From CANRIN01 sp964493515 (GTDB taxonomy: Bacteria; Bacillota; Clostridia; Oscillospirales; JAAYOS01): a DNA stretch of 60,634 bases. Position 1 is the stretch's first letter; each line of letters begins with the position of its first letter. A program made the position numbers and the translations under genes. Location of the stretch: assembly GCA_964493515.1 (NCBI GenBank), contig CAZBNJ010000005.1, forward strand, positions 1 to 60,634, read 5' to 3'. Positions 23,925 through 32,214 of the stretch are shown in pieces. Below the pieces are notes generated by a model, which saw only the letters and a program-made list of their open reading frames with translations, made no database searches and was not told the origin of the DNA.

Positions 23925-24985
23925 TTTTCTTCCTCCCAGACTTTAGCGTCCGATTTGTGCATGATATGTATGTCGTCCGGCGTTATCACCATGCCCACGC
24001 GGCTGCCCGGCGTCTGCGGGTCGGTCGAGTGTATCATCCAGCGCGTGCCCTCCGACTCGACGAGTATCTCATAGTGGACGCCCTTGAAAACTATCGACTC
24101 GACCGTGCCGCTCCACATTCCCTCGGCTTCGGGCACGCAGTCGATGTCCTCCGGCCGTATGACCACGCCCACCGGCTCGTCCTTTGCAAATCCCTTGTCC
24201 ACGCAGACAAACCGTCCGCCGGCAAAGCTGACGTCGAAGTCGTCGTGCATCACGCCGTCGACGATGTTGCTCTCGCCGATGAAGTCGGCGACGAACGCGT
24301 TCTGCGGTTCGTTATATATGTCGATAGGCGTGCCTATCTGCTGTATCGTGCCCTCGTTCATCACCACCACCGTGTCGCTCATCGTGAGCGCCTCCTCCTG
24401 GTCGTGGGTGACGTATATGAAGGTTATGCCCGCCTGCTGCTGTATGCGCTTCAGCTCGGTCTGCATATCCTTGCGCAGCTTGAGGTCGAGCGCGCCGAGC
24501 GGTTCGTCGAGCAGGAGCACCTCCGGTCCGACGGCGAGAGCGCGCGCAATGGCGACCCGCTGCTGCTGGCCGCCGGAAAGCTGGCTTACGTCGCGATGCT
24601 CATAGCCGGTCAGTCCGACCAGCGCAAGCATCTCGCTCACCCGCTCGTTTATCTCCTTTTTCGGCCGCTTTGCAACCCGCAGCCCAAAGGCGACGTTTTC
24701 CGCCACGTCCAGATGCGGGAACAGTGCGTACCGCTGAAAAACCGTATTGACACGCCGCTTATAGGGCGGCACATCGTTAATCCGCACGCCGTCGAAATAC
24801 ACGTTGCCCGACTTCGGCGTCTCGAAACCCCCGATTATCCGCAGGGTAGTCGTCTTGCCGCAGCCGGACGGTCCGAGCAGCGTGAGAAATTCCTTATCGT
24901 TGATGGTCAGGTCTATCGATTTGAGTACCTCTTCACCGTCATACGCCATGCTGACTTTCTCAAGGCGTATAAGCTCTTTTGCCAT
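23921..24985 (-). CDS. potA: Spermidine/putrescine ABC transporter ATPase PotA
   Basis: ATP-binding component, 354 residues: Walker A GPSGCGKTTT, Q-loop, signature LSGGQQQRVAIARAL, Walker B VLLLDEPLGALD and the THDQEEALTMSD switch. A C-terminal regulatory TOBE-like domain follows (from about 235, with VVIRPEDIDCVPE). It is first in the potABC-MBL-potD-SLH series and has a strong promoter at 25040-25068. Confidence 0.95.
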   Translation of the reverse strand: MAKELIRLEKVSMAYDGEEVLKSIDLTINDKEFLTLLGPSGCGKTTTLRIIGGFETPKSGNVYFDGVRINDVPPYKRRVNTVFQRYALFPHLDVAENVAFGLRVAKRPKKEINERVSEMLALVGLTGYEHRDVSQLSGGQQQRVAIARALAVGPEVLLLDEPLGALDLKLRKDMQTELKRIQQQAGITFIYVTHDQEEALTMSDTVVVMNEGTIQQIGTPIDIYNEPQNAFVADFIGESNIVDGVMHDDFDVSFAGGRFVCVDKGFAKDEPVGVVIRPEDIDCVPEAEGMWSGTVESIVFKGVHYEILVESEGTRWMIHSTDPQTPGSRVGMVITPDDIHIMHKSDAKVWEEEK

Positions 24986-25039
24986 TTATCAGCCCCCCAG
25001 TTTGCCCGAGTAATCACGACCCATAGTCATGTAAGATAC

Positions 25040-25068
25040 AATATACCCCCTATTAGAGGAAATGTCAA
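25040..25068 (-). promoter_or_regulatory. Sigma-A promoter of the pot operon
   Basis: On minus, TTGACA (25063-25068), 17 bases, TATATT (25040-25045). Confidence 0.82.
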
Positions 25069-25210
25069 TGAATTTTTCGTAAAAAGTCGGAAAAAACGAG
25101 AAAGATTTTTTGTTTATCCGTTCCAGTTTTTGTTAGCCACGCACTTTTCTTTGATTTGCTCTTAAAATCTCGCGAATACTCCGAAATGCTCGCGTGAGTC
25201 ATCCAAACCG

Positions 25211-26140
25211 TCAAAGCTCCGCGTCGATCTCGAACACCCTGCCCGCGAGATAGTCGAACGCGCCGCCGCTCGGCTCGAACGCGAATCGCAGCTTGTACGC
25301 GCAGAGCCGCTGTCCCGCCTTCTCCCCCTTCGCGAGCGTGCCGTATTTGCCGTCGCCGACCAGCGGGCATCCGATACTCGCGAACTGCGCGCGTATCTGG
25401 TGGGTGCGTCCGGTGACAAGGCGGCACTCGACGAGCGTCCGGTCGCCGCGCCGCTCGACCGTGTGATAGTAGGTCTTGGCGTAGAGCGCTCCCGGTCGCG
25501 GCGAGTCAAAAACGCGGACCGTCTTTTTCTCGCGGTCACGCAATATGTAGCTCTCTAGCGCGCCGTCGGCGGGTCGCGGAGCGCCATGCACCAGAGCGCG
25601 ATAGGTCTTTTCTATCCGATGTTCGCGTATCTGTTCCTCGAAAAACCGCAGCGCCTCCGCGTCCTTTGCCGCTATCACCAGCCCGCGCGTGTTGCGGTCG
25701 ATGCGATGGCAGAGCGACGGCGCAAAGGTCGCGTCCGCCGACGGGTCGTACTCCCCCTTGCGGTAGAGATACGCCTGTATGCGGGTAAGCAGCGTGTTCA
25801 CCTTTTCGCGCTCGTCCGGATGGCTCAGCAGCCCGGACGGTTTCAGGCAGATGATGATGCGCTCATCCTCGTAAACGACCTCGAGCGACGGATTTTCTAT
25901 CGACATGAACGCGTCGCTCTCACGCGGTCGCTCGTCGAAAAACTCGTCGCGGATGTACAGCCACAGCTCGTCGCCCGCCGAAAGTCTCGCCTCGCCGGAC
26001 GCGCGCACGCCGTTTATGCGCACACGCTTTTCGCGCAGCCACTTTTGTATGGTCGCGCTCGGCACATGGCTGAACGACTTTCGCAGGTATCTGTCCAGCC
26101 TCTGCGAGGCGTCGTTTTGCGAGACTGTGAGTTTTCGCAT
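25211..26140 (-). CDS. RluC/RluD-family pseudouridine synthase
   Basis: A 309-residue enzyme that isomerises uridine to pseudouridine in RNA, probably 23S rRNA. An N-terminal S4 RNA-binding domain (1-70: SQNDASQRLDRYLRKSF, IQKWLREKRVRINGV) is followed by the catalytic domain. The catalytic Asp is in HRIDRNTRGLVIAAK, and the distal motif is LVTGRTHQIRAQFASIGCPLVGDGKYG. AAGGAG precedes the ATG. Which uridine it modifies cannot be told from sequence. Confidence 0.93.
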   Translation of the reverse strand: MRKLTVSQNDASQRLDRYLRKSFSHVPSATIQKWLREKRVRINGVRASGEARLSAGDELWLYIRDEFFDERPRESDAFMSIENPSLEVVYEDERIIICLKPSGLLSHPDEREKVNTLLTRIQAYLYRKGEYDPSADATFAPSLCHRIDRNTRGLVIAAKDAEALRFFEEQIREHRIEKTYRALVHGAPRPADGALESYILRDREKKTVRVFDSPRPGALYAKTYYHTVERRGDRTLVECRLVTGRTHQIRAQFASIGCPLVGDGKYGTLAKGEKAGQRLCAYKLRFAFEPSGGAFDYLAGRVFEIDAEL

Positions 26141-26185
26141 ACATTTCTCCTTCTAACTTCATATAACTTTAACAAGCAAAACCTA

Positions 26186-26214
26186 TTGACAAATATCGGA
26201 TTTACGGCTATAAT
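26186..26214 (+). promoter_or_regulatory. Sigma-A promoter of yceD-rpmF
   Basis: TTGACA (26186-26191), 17 bases, TATAAT (26209-26214): a consensus promoter. Confidence 0.88.
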
Positions 26215-26245
26215 ATTCTCCGTACCGCCGTGTGGAGGTGTAATT

Positions 26246-26770
26246 ATGAGGCTGGAGCTTGCGGGGATAATCGAACACCCGGGCAGGTCACTGCCATTTG
26301 ATTATACCATAGATCTGAGCGATTTGGAGATAAATTTTCAAAAACCCTTCACAAAGCCGCTCGAAGTCCACGGCGAGGTGCGAAACACCGCCGGAGTGCT
26401 CGAGCTTTGGGCGGAGGTGGACGGCGATATCGAGTTTGACTGCTCGCGATGCGCCGAACACACCGAAGCGCCCTACTCGCTCGACATCGAGACCACACTC
26501 GCGCGCGAGCTTGCGAACCCCGACGACTTTGCAAACGTCGACGTGGTGCTGCTCGACCCCGACCTGTCGTTTGAGCTGGACGAGGTGATACGCGACGCGG
26601 CGATACTCGAAAGCGATATGCTGTTCCTCTGCCGCGAGGACTGCAAAGGTGTGTGTCCCACCTGCGGCAAGAATCTCAACGACGGTCCCTGCTCCTGCAA
26701 GCCGGAGACCGATCCCCGCCTCGCAGCACTTGCCGAGTTGCTCGACGAGATGAAGCGGGAGGAAAACTGA
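26246..26770 (+). CDS. yceD: YceD/DUF177 family protein
   Basis: A 174-residue DUF177 protein. This family is almost always encoded just before rpmF, and a role in 23S rRNA or large-subunit maturation has been proposed. The C-terminal signature CREDCKGVCPTCGKNLNDGPCSC provides a cysteine cluster likely to bind zinc, and a middle pair CSRCAEHTEAPYSLDIETTL is also typical. ATG 26246 follows GGAGGTG; the reading frame is open far upstream but those codons lie outside the transcript. Confidence 0.92.
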   Translation: MRLELAGIIEHPGRSLPFDYTIDLSDLEINFQKPFTKPLEVHGEVRNTAGVLELWAEVDGDIEFDCSRCAEHTEAPYSLDIETTLARELANPDDFANVDVVLLDPDLSFELDEVIRDAAILESDMLFLCREDCKGVCPTCGKNLNDGPCSCKPETDPRLAALAELLDEMKREEN

Positions 26771-26841
26771 TTGCTATGCGCCACGGCGCGTAACATATAC
26801 CATTAATACAAAGCAAGTCGCCCTGTAAGGAGGTGCAAAAC

Positions 26842-27018
26842 ATGGCCGTTCCGAAGAGTAAAGTATCGAAAGCTCGCCGCGACAAGCGTCGTTCGTCGCA
26901 CTGGAAGCTCGCTACCCCGAATCTCGTGACCTGCCCGCAGTGCGGAGCTTCACGCCTTCCTCACAGGGTGTGCAAGGAGTGCGGGTATTACGACGGACGC
27001 AAGATCATGAACGTCTAA
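26842..27018 (+). CDS. rpmF: Ribosomal protein bL32
   Basis: 58-residue large-subunit protein L32 starting MAVPKSKVSKARRDKRR. The zinc ribbon is intact (CPQCGA and CKECGYY), so this is the zinc-containing C+ form. AAGGAGGTG lies upstream. It follows yceD by 71 bases, and a hairpin with T-rich tail follows at 27045-27079. Confidence 0.97.
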   Translation: MAVPKSKVSKARRDKRRSSHWKLATPNLVTCPQCGASRLPHRVCKECGYYDGRKIMNV

Positions 27019-27044
27019 GCCGCAAATAAGTTTTCGACAAAGCA

Positions 27045-27079
27045 CAGAGGAGAGGGCGGTTTGCTCGCTCCTCTGTTTG
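27045..27079 (+). terminator. Probable terminator after rpmF
   Basis: CAGAGGAG (27045-27052) and CTCCTCTG (27068-27075), followed by TTTGCGTTT. The T tract is interrupted, so read-through into the next gene is likely. Confidence 0.6.
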
Positions 27080-27116
27080 CGTTTCGGCGCAAAATCAGGC
27101 GCAGGAGGTGAACGAC

Positions 27117-28412
27117 ATGGCAAAGGTTACCGAGGTAGACGCACGCTCGCCCGCGGCATCGGCGGGTCTCAGGGTCGGCGACGAGCTGAAGGCGATAAAC
27201 GGGCACGAGATACACGACGTGCTCGACCTCATCTTCTACTCCTACGAGCCGTCGTTCATCATCGACGTCGAGCGCGGCGGCAAGCAGATGGGCCTGCGGG
27301 TAAAAAAGCAGGTCGGCGAGCCGCTCGGCGTGGAGTTTGAGAGCTATCTCATCGACCAGCCGCGCTCCTGCCACAACAAATGTGTCTTCTGCTTTATCGA
27401 CCAGATGCCCCCGGGTATGCGCGACACGCTCTATTTCAAGGACGACGACGCGCGGCTGAGCTTCCTCCAGGGCAACTATGTCACGCTGACAAATCTCAGC
27501 GACGCCGACCTCGGTCGCATCGTGGATATGCGGATAAGTCCGATAAACGTGTCGGTACACACCACCAATCCCGAGCTTCGGGTAAAGATGCTGAACAACC
27601 GCTTTGCGGGCGAGAAGCTGGCGTATCTCAAGACGCTCAGCGACGGCGGCGTGGACATAAACGCGCAGATAGTCCTCTGCCCCGGCTGGAACGACCGCGA
27701 CGAGCTCACCCGCACGCTGGAGGATCTCGCAGCGCTGGACGGAGTGGTCAGCTGCTCGGTCGTGCCGGTGGGACTTTCAAAGTACCGCGACGGGCTTGCG
27801 AAGCTCGATCCGGTAACAAAGGAGGACGCGCTGGACATAATAGAGCGCGTGGACAGGGTCGGCGAAAAGTGCCTTGAGACGCGCGGTTTCCGCACCTTCT
27901 ACTGCTCGGACGAGATATTCCTGCTCGCCGAAAAACCGCTGCCCGACATCGACTACTACGAGGACTTCCCGCAGCTTGAAAACGGCGTGGGCATGGCCGC
28001 GCTGTTTATCGACGAGTTCACCGCCCGTCTGGACGAGCTGTCCGAAGATGAGCGCATAGAGCCGTTCACGCTTGCGACCGGCACTCTTTTTTATCCGATA
28101 CTGGTGAAATTAGTTGACCTTTTGCGCGCAAAATGGCATAATATAGATGCCGAAGTGGTTGCGATAAAAAATCGCTTCTTCGGCGAGAGCATAACCGTTG
28201 CCGGACTTGTCACCGGCGGCGACCTCATCGACCAGCTTCGCGGCAGGGTCGAGGGCAGGACACTTATTCTCCCCTCCGCAATGCTGCGCGCGGGCGAGGA
28301 CGTGTTCCTCGACGACGTGAGCGTCGGCGACGTAAAACGGGAGCTTGGGCCGAGCGATGTCCGCACAAACGCGGGCGGCGCGGAGCTGCTCGACGCGATC
28401 TTGGGAATTTAG
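27117..28412 (+). CDS. DUF512 protein: PDZ-like domain plus radical-SAM-like iron-sulfur domain
   Basis: A 431-residue protein of the DUF512 family, common in Clostridia next to der. An N-terminal PDZ-like segment (AASAGLRVGDELKAINGHEI) is followed by a cysteine motif CHNKCVFCF (Cx3Cx2C, near residue 90), the signature of radical-SAM enzymes. A barrel-like core follows (INVSVHTTNPELRVKML, AQIVLCPGWNDRDEL). The C-terminal DUF512 part contains VTGGDLIDQL and LRAGEDVFLDD. The reaction is unknown. ATG 27117 is eight bases after GGAGG; a GTG three codons earlier is too close to it. Confidence 0.88.
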   Translation: MAKVTEVDARSPAASAGLRVGDELKAINGHEIHDVLDLIFYSYEPSFIIDVERGGKQMGLRVKKQVGEPLGVEFESYLIDQPRSCHNKCVFCFIDQMPPGMRDTLYFKDDDARLSFLQGNYVTLTNLSDADLGRIVDMRISPINVSVHTTNPELRVKMLNNRFAGEKLAYLKTLSDGGVDINAQIVLCPGWNDRDELTRTLEDLAALDGVVSCSVVPVGLSKYRDGLAKLDPVTKEDALDIIERVDRVGEKCLETRGFRTFYCSDEIFLLAEKPLPDIDYYEDFPQLENGVGMAALFIDEFTARLDELSEDERIEPFTLATGTLFYPILVKLVDLLRAKWHNIDAEVVAIKNRFFGESITVAGLVTGGDLIDQLRGRVEGRTLILPSAMLRAGEDVFLDDVSVGDVKRELGPSDVRTNAGGAELLDAILGI

Positions 28413-28424
28413 GAGGCAGTACGC

Positions 28425-29768
28425 ATGGGCGCACCGCTTATAGCGATAGTCGGACGGCCGAACGTGGGCAAGAGCCATCTGTTCAACCGTCTGGTGGGCA
28501 AACGAATATCGATAGTCGAGGACACGCCCGGCGTGACCCGCGACCGCATATACGCCGAGTGCGAATGGGCGGGACGTCGGTTCAATCTCGTGGACACCGG
28601 CGGCATAGAGCCGCACACCGGCGACGAAATGCTGCTGTTCATGCGCTCTCAGGCGGACACGGCGATAGACACGGCGGATGTCGTGGTGCTCGTATGCGAC
28701 CTGACCGTCGGCGTGACCGCGGCGGACAAGGACGTGGCGGACATGCTGCTCAAGGCAAAAAAGGCAGTCGTGCTCGCGGTCAACAAGTGCGACAAGCCGG
28801 GAGCGCCCGACCCGCAGCTCTTCGAGTTCTACAATCTCGGTCTCGGCGACCCGATTGCGGTGAGCGCGCTCCAGGGCTACGGCACCGGCGATCTGCTCGA
28901 GGCGTGCATGAACGCGCTGGACAACATGGAAAACGTCGAGGACGACGACGAGCGGATAAACGTGGCGGTCATCGGCAAGCCGAACGCCGGCAAAAGCTCG
29001 CTCATAAACAAGATACTCGGCGAAAAGCGGGTCATCGTAAGCCCGATAGCCGGCACGACGCGCGACGCGATAGACACCCCCTACGAGTGCGAGGAGGGTC
29101 GGTTCAACTTTATCGACACAGCGGGACTTCGCAAGCAGTCCAAGGTGGACGAACAGATCGAGAAATTCAGCGTACTTCGCACCCACATGGCGGTCGAGCG
29201 CGCCGACGTCTGTCTTGTGATGATAGACGCGACCGAGGGCGTGACCGAGCAGGACTCCAAGGTCGCGGGACTCGCGCACGACGCGGGCAAGGCGGTCATC
29301 CTCTGTGTGAACAAGTGGGACGCGGTCGCCGACAAGTCGACCAAAAGCCCGCAGGAGTTCGAGGACAAACTCCGCGCCGAGCTTCCGTTTATGGACTACG
29401 CCCCGGTGGTGTTCATCTCGGCGCTGACCGGACAGCGGGTGCCGAACCTCTTCCCGCTTATCCGCACGGTGCACGACAACACGTCCAAGCGGGTGACCAC
29501 CGGTCAGCTCAACCAGGTGCTCGCCGAGGCGGTCGCGCGGCTTCAGCCGCCGTCCAAAAAGGGCCGCCGTCTGCGCATCTACTACATGACCCAGACCGGC
29601 GTGAAACCGCCGCACTTCGTCACCTTCTGCAACGACGCGACGCTCATGAGCTTCGGCTACAAGCGATACCTCGAGAACCGCATACGCGAGGCATACGGTT
29701 TTGAGGGCACGCCGGTGCGCATATCTGTAAAACAGCGCGGCGAAAACGCGGCGCCGTCGATAGACTAA
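28425..29768 (+). CDS. der: Ribosome-assembly GTPase Der (EngA)
   Basis: A 447-residue tandem GTPase for 50S assembly. The first G domain has GRPNVGKSHLFNRLVG, DTPGVTRD and NKCD. The second has GKPNAGKSSLINKIL, DTAGLRKQ and NKWD. A KH-like C-terminal domain (about 355-447: RRLRIYYMTQTGVKPPHFVTF) ends the chain. The first P-loop has His where Ser or Thr usually precedes L (KSHLF), as is common in Der. AGGAGG precedes the ATG. Confidence 0.97.
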   Translation: MGAPLIAIVGRPNVGKSHLFNRLVGKRISIVEDTPGVTRDRIYAECEWAGRRFNLVDTGGIEPHTGDEMLLFMRSQADTAIDTADVVVLVCDLTVGVTAADKDVADMLLKAKKAVVLAVNKCDKPGAPDPQLFEFYNLGLGDPIAVSALQGYGTGDLLEACMNALDNMENVEDDDERINVAVIGKPNAGKSSLINKILGEKRVIVSPIAGTTRDAIDTPYECEEGRFNFIDTAGLRKQSKVDEQIEKFSVLRTHMAVERADVCLVMIDATEGVTEQDSKVAGLAHDAGKAVILCVNKWDAVADKSTKSPQEFEDKLRAELPFMDYAPVVFISALTGQRVPNLFPLIRTVHDNTSKRVTTGQLNQVLAEAVARLQPPSKKGRRLRIYYMTQTGVKPPHFVTFCNDATLMSFGYKRYLENRIREAYGFEGTPVRISVKQRGENAAPSID

Positions 29769-29791
29769 GCAAACTTTAAGGGGGATTTCCA

Positions 29792-30448
29792 ATGATCGCA
29801 CTGAAGATAGCACTTACCTGCGTGATAAGCTACCTGCTTGGCAGCCTCAACTTCTCGATAATCTGCTCAAAGGTGTTCAAAAACGACGACGTGCGCGGAC
29901 ACGGCAGCGGAAACGCCGGCATAACCAACTACATCCGAAACTACGGCGGTCTGACCACCCTCATCGTCATGGTCGGCGACATGGGCAAGTGCGTCGCGGC
30001 GGTGCTCGTGTCGCAGTACATATTCCGAGGCGACCTTGTCGCGGGCTATGACATAGCCGACGCGATGAAGTTCCTCGCCGGATTCTTCGTGATGCTCGGG
30101 CATATGTTCCCGCTCTACTTCGGATTCAAGGGCGGCAAGGGCGTGCTGTCCACCGCCGCGCTCATCCTCGCCTTCGACTGGCGGATGTTCCTCATCGGCA
30201 TCAGCATCTTCATCATCATCGTGGTCGTCACCCGATATGTGTCGCTCGGCTCGGTCATAGCGGTGTGGTCGGTGCTGCCGCTCGTGTGGGTGTTCTACCG
30301 CACGGCGCCGCTCGTGTGGGTGTATATGCTCATCTACGCGGCGATCGGCGCGCTGGTCACGATACGCCACAGCTCCAACATCGTGCGGCTGATACACCAC
30401 AACGAATCGAAATTCTCGTTCAGTCACAAGGACAGGAACGAAAAATAA
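29792..30448 (+). CDS. plsY: Glycerol-3-phosphate acyltransferase PlsY
   Basis: A 218-residue inner-membrane enzyme that transfers an acyl group from acyl-phosphate to glycerol 3-phosphate, the first step of phospholipid synthesis. The three signatures are present: SLNFSIICSKVF...HGSGNAGITNYIR, GHMFPLYFGFKGGKGV and the late helix with RHSSNIVRLI. The order DUF512-der-plsY is the clostridial one. gpsA, which normally follows, is replaced here by mscL. Confidence 0.95.
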   Translation: MIALKIALTCVISYLLGSLNFSIICSKVFKNDDVRGHGSGNAGITNYIRNYGGLTTLIVMVGDMGKCVAAVLVSQYIFRGDLVAGYDIADAMKFLAGFFVMLGHMFPLYFGFKGGKGVLSTAALILAFDWRMFLIGISIFIIIVVVTRYVSLGSVIAVWSVLPLVWVFYRTAPLVWVYMLIYAAIGALVTIRHSSNIVRLIHHNESKFSFSHKDRNEK

Positions 30449-30468
30449 CTTTTTAGGAGGAATTGTAA

Positions 30469-30894
30469 ATGGCAAAGGACGGAAAGAAAGGGTTTGTCGC
30501 CGAATTTAAGGAGTTCATCTCGCGCGGCAACGTGATGGACATGGCTGTCGGTATCATAATCGGCAGCGCGTTCACCAAGATCGTGACCTCGCTTGTCAAC
30601 GACCTTATCATGCCGCTTATCGGCTACATAATCGGCGGTATCAACTTCAGCGAGTTCAAGCTGGTGCTCCGCGAGGCGTCCGAGACGGTCGAGGAGGTCG
30701 CCTTCTGCTACGGCGCGTTTGCCCAGGCGGTCATCGACTTCCTGCTCATCGCGCTGGTGGTGTTCTGCATGATAAAGGCTATGAACCACTTCCGCCGCAA
30801 GAAGGAGGAGCCAGCCCCCGCGCCGGCACCCGACCCCGAGCCTTCCAACGAGGAGAAGCTGCTCACCGAGATACGCGACCTGCTGAAGAAGTGA
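30469..30894 (+). CDS. mscL: Large-conductance mechanosensitive channel MscL
   Basis: A 141-residue osmotic safety valve. TM1 starts with the conserved VAEFKEFISRGNVMDMAVGIIIGSAFTKIV, a periplasmic loop follows, TM2 is AVIDFLLIALVVFCMIKAMNHF, and the C-terminal helix is charged with a proline-rich hinge (EEPAPAPAPDPEP). GGAGG precedes the ATG. It is the last gene before a bidirectional terminator. Confidence 0.96.
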   Translation: MAKDGKKGFVAEFKEFISRGNVMDMAVGIIIGSAFTKIVTSLVNDLIMPLIGYIIGGINFSEFKLVLREASETVEEVAFCYGAFAQAVIDFLLIALVVFCMIKAMNHFRRKKEEPAPAPAPDPEPSNEEKLLTEIRDLLKK

Positions 30895-30906
30895 TTTTCA
30901 CATACA

Positions 30907-30943
30907 TAAACCCCTCCGTCCCGCAAGAGACAGAGGGGTTTTG
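30907..30943. terminator. Bidirectional terminator between mscL and the aldo/keto reductase gene
   Basis: AAACCCCTC (30908-30916) and GAGGGGTTT (30933-30941), followed by TTGTT on plus. Confidence 0.85.
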
Positions 30944-30956
30944 TTATGCTGTTTTA

Positions 30957-32057
30957 TCAGAGCTTGGCGAAGTAGTCGGCAATCTCGCTCATGCGGGCTT
31001 CCTGTCCCACATTGAACGGGCAGCGCGACTCGCAGTGACCGCACTTCACGCAGCTGTCCGCGCGGACTTCCAGCTTCTTGTAGTGGTCGACCGCCATGCT
31101 GTCCCCCATCCTCGCAAGGTCGTAATACTTGTTTATCAGCGCGACGTTCAGTCCCATCGGGCAGGGCGCGCAGTGGTTGCAGTAGACGCACGCGGGCTGC
31201 TCGTCGCGCGGCGTAAGCTCGCCGAGTATCGAGTAGTCGCGCTCCTCTGCGGACGCGTCGAAGTAGCTGAGCAGCTCCTTGACGTTTTCCACGCTCGCCA
31301 TGCCGGGAAGCACGGTCAGCACGCCCGGCTTGTCCAGCGCGTACTGGATGCACTGATTTTGCGTCAGCGCCCTGCCGAACGGCGAACGCTTCTCGTCGAG
31401 CAGCTGTCCGCCCGAGAAGGTCTTCATCACCGAGATGCCGACGCCTGCCGCCTCGCAGCGACGGTAGAGATCCATGCGCTCGGATGAGCTGCCGTTTGCA
31501 AACTCGCCCTTCGCGTGGTCGTAAGCGGGATTTATCGAGAACATCATCATGTCGACAAGTCCGGTGTCCAGCACGACATTTGCGAGCGCCGGATTGTGCG
31601 TAGACAGTCCGATATGCTTTACCACTCCCTGGCCCTTGAGGTCGAGCAGGTGCTGAAGTATCCCGCCGTCCTGATACTTCTGCCAGTCAGCCACCTCGTC
31701 GATGCAGTGGATGAAGCCGTAGTCTATGTAGTCGGTCTTGAGGTTCTCAAGCTGCATCGCTACCGAACGCTTCACCGTGTCGAGGTCGGTCGACCAGCCG
31801 TACTTGCCCCCGTTCGAGTAGTCCGCGCCGAAATGTATCTGGTAGAGCATCTTGTCGCGAACCGACGCAAGCGCCTTTCCGTAGTAGCCGAAGGTCTTTC
31901 CGCCGCCGGTCGCGAGGTCGGCGTAGTTTATCCCCTGCTCAAACGCGTACTCAAGCGCGGCGACAGCCTCCTTCTCGGGCGCGTCGCAGATATAGCTGGT
32001 GCCGAGACCGATGACGCTTATGCGGTCGCCCGTTCTGCGGTTTATTCTGTACTCCAT
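30957..32057 (-). CDS. Aldo/keto reductase with C-terminal iron-sulfur ferredoxin domain
   Basis: A 366-residue protein. The N-terminal NAD(P)H-binding barrel (ISVIGLGTSYI, GINYADLATG, YGFIHCIDE, GLSTHNPALA) is followed by two cysteine clusters, CVYCNHCAPCP and CVKCGHCESRCPF, typical of bacterial two-[4Fe-4S] ferredoxins. Such fused enzymes are common in anaerobes and probably link NAD(P)H and ferredoxin-type electrons to an aldehyde or ketone, but the substrate is unknown. ATG 32057 follows GGGAGGG. Its promoter region is shared in sequence with that of the ECF gene at 57766-58299. Confidence 0.88.
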   Translation of the reverse strand: MEYRINRRTGDRISVIGLGTSYICDAPEKEAVAALEYAFEQGINYADLATGGGKTFGYYGKALASVRDKMLYQIHFGADYSNGGKYGWSTDLDTVKRSVAMQLENLKTDYIDYGFIHCIDEVADWQKYQDGGILQHLLDLKGQGVVKHIGLSTHNPALANVVLDTGLVDMMMFSINPAYDHAKGEFANGSSSERMDLYRRCEAAGVGISVMKTFSGGQLLDEKRSPFGRALTQNQCIQYALDKPGVLTVLPGMASVENVKELLSYFDASAEERDYSILGELTPRDEQPACVYCNHCAPCPMGLNVALINKYYDLARMGDSMAVDHYKKLEVRADSCVKCGHCESRCPFNVGQEARMSEIADYFAKL

Positions 32058-32090
32058 TGTTTTCCCTCCCTTAGGATTTGTTGCAATGCA

Positions 32091-32162
32091 ATTATAACGC
32101 CGGTCCGCGCCGTATGCAAATACCTCTTTTCTATATTCGGATATGCTTTTCAGGCATGAAAA
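32091..32162 (-). promoter_or_regulatory. Promoter module A, duplicated upstream of the ECF S-component gene
   Basis: On minus, TTGCAT (32114-32119), 17 bases, TATAAT (32091-32096). The sequence from 32091 to 32162 matches 58350-58420 at about 57 of 72 aligned positions by hand count. Blocks include GCAAATACCT, ATGCTTT and GGCATGAAAA. Conservation extends from the -10 box about 45 bases upstream of the -35 box, as expected for a shared activator or repressor site. Confidence 0.7.
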
Positions 32163-32198
32163 AAGTGCGGCCCGACAGCCTGCCGAACCGCGCTTTTC
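32159..32198 (-). terminator. Terminator of the permuted GH3 gene
   Basis: On minus, AAAGCGCGGTTCGGCAG pairs imperfectly with the GCCGCACTTT side and ends in six T's. It abuts promoter module A. Confidence 0.75.
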
Positions 32199-32214
32199 TC
32201 TCCTGCAAATAAGG

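Noticed and set aside
17751..24985. A mobile or resistance island around the ABC-F gene.
   Set aside because: There is no transposase, integrase, repeat or shift in base composition, and neighbouring genes are ordinary chromosomal ones.
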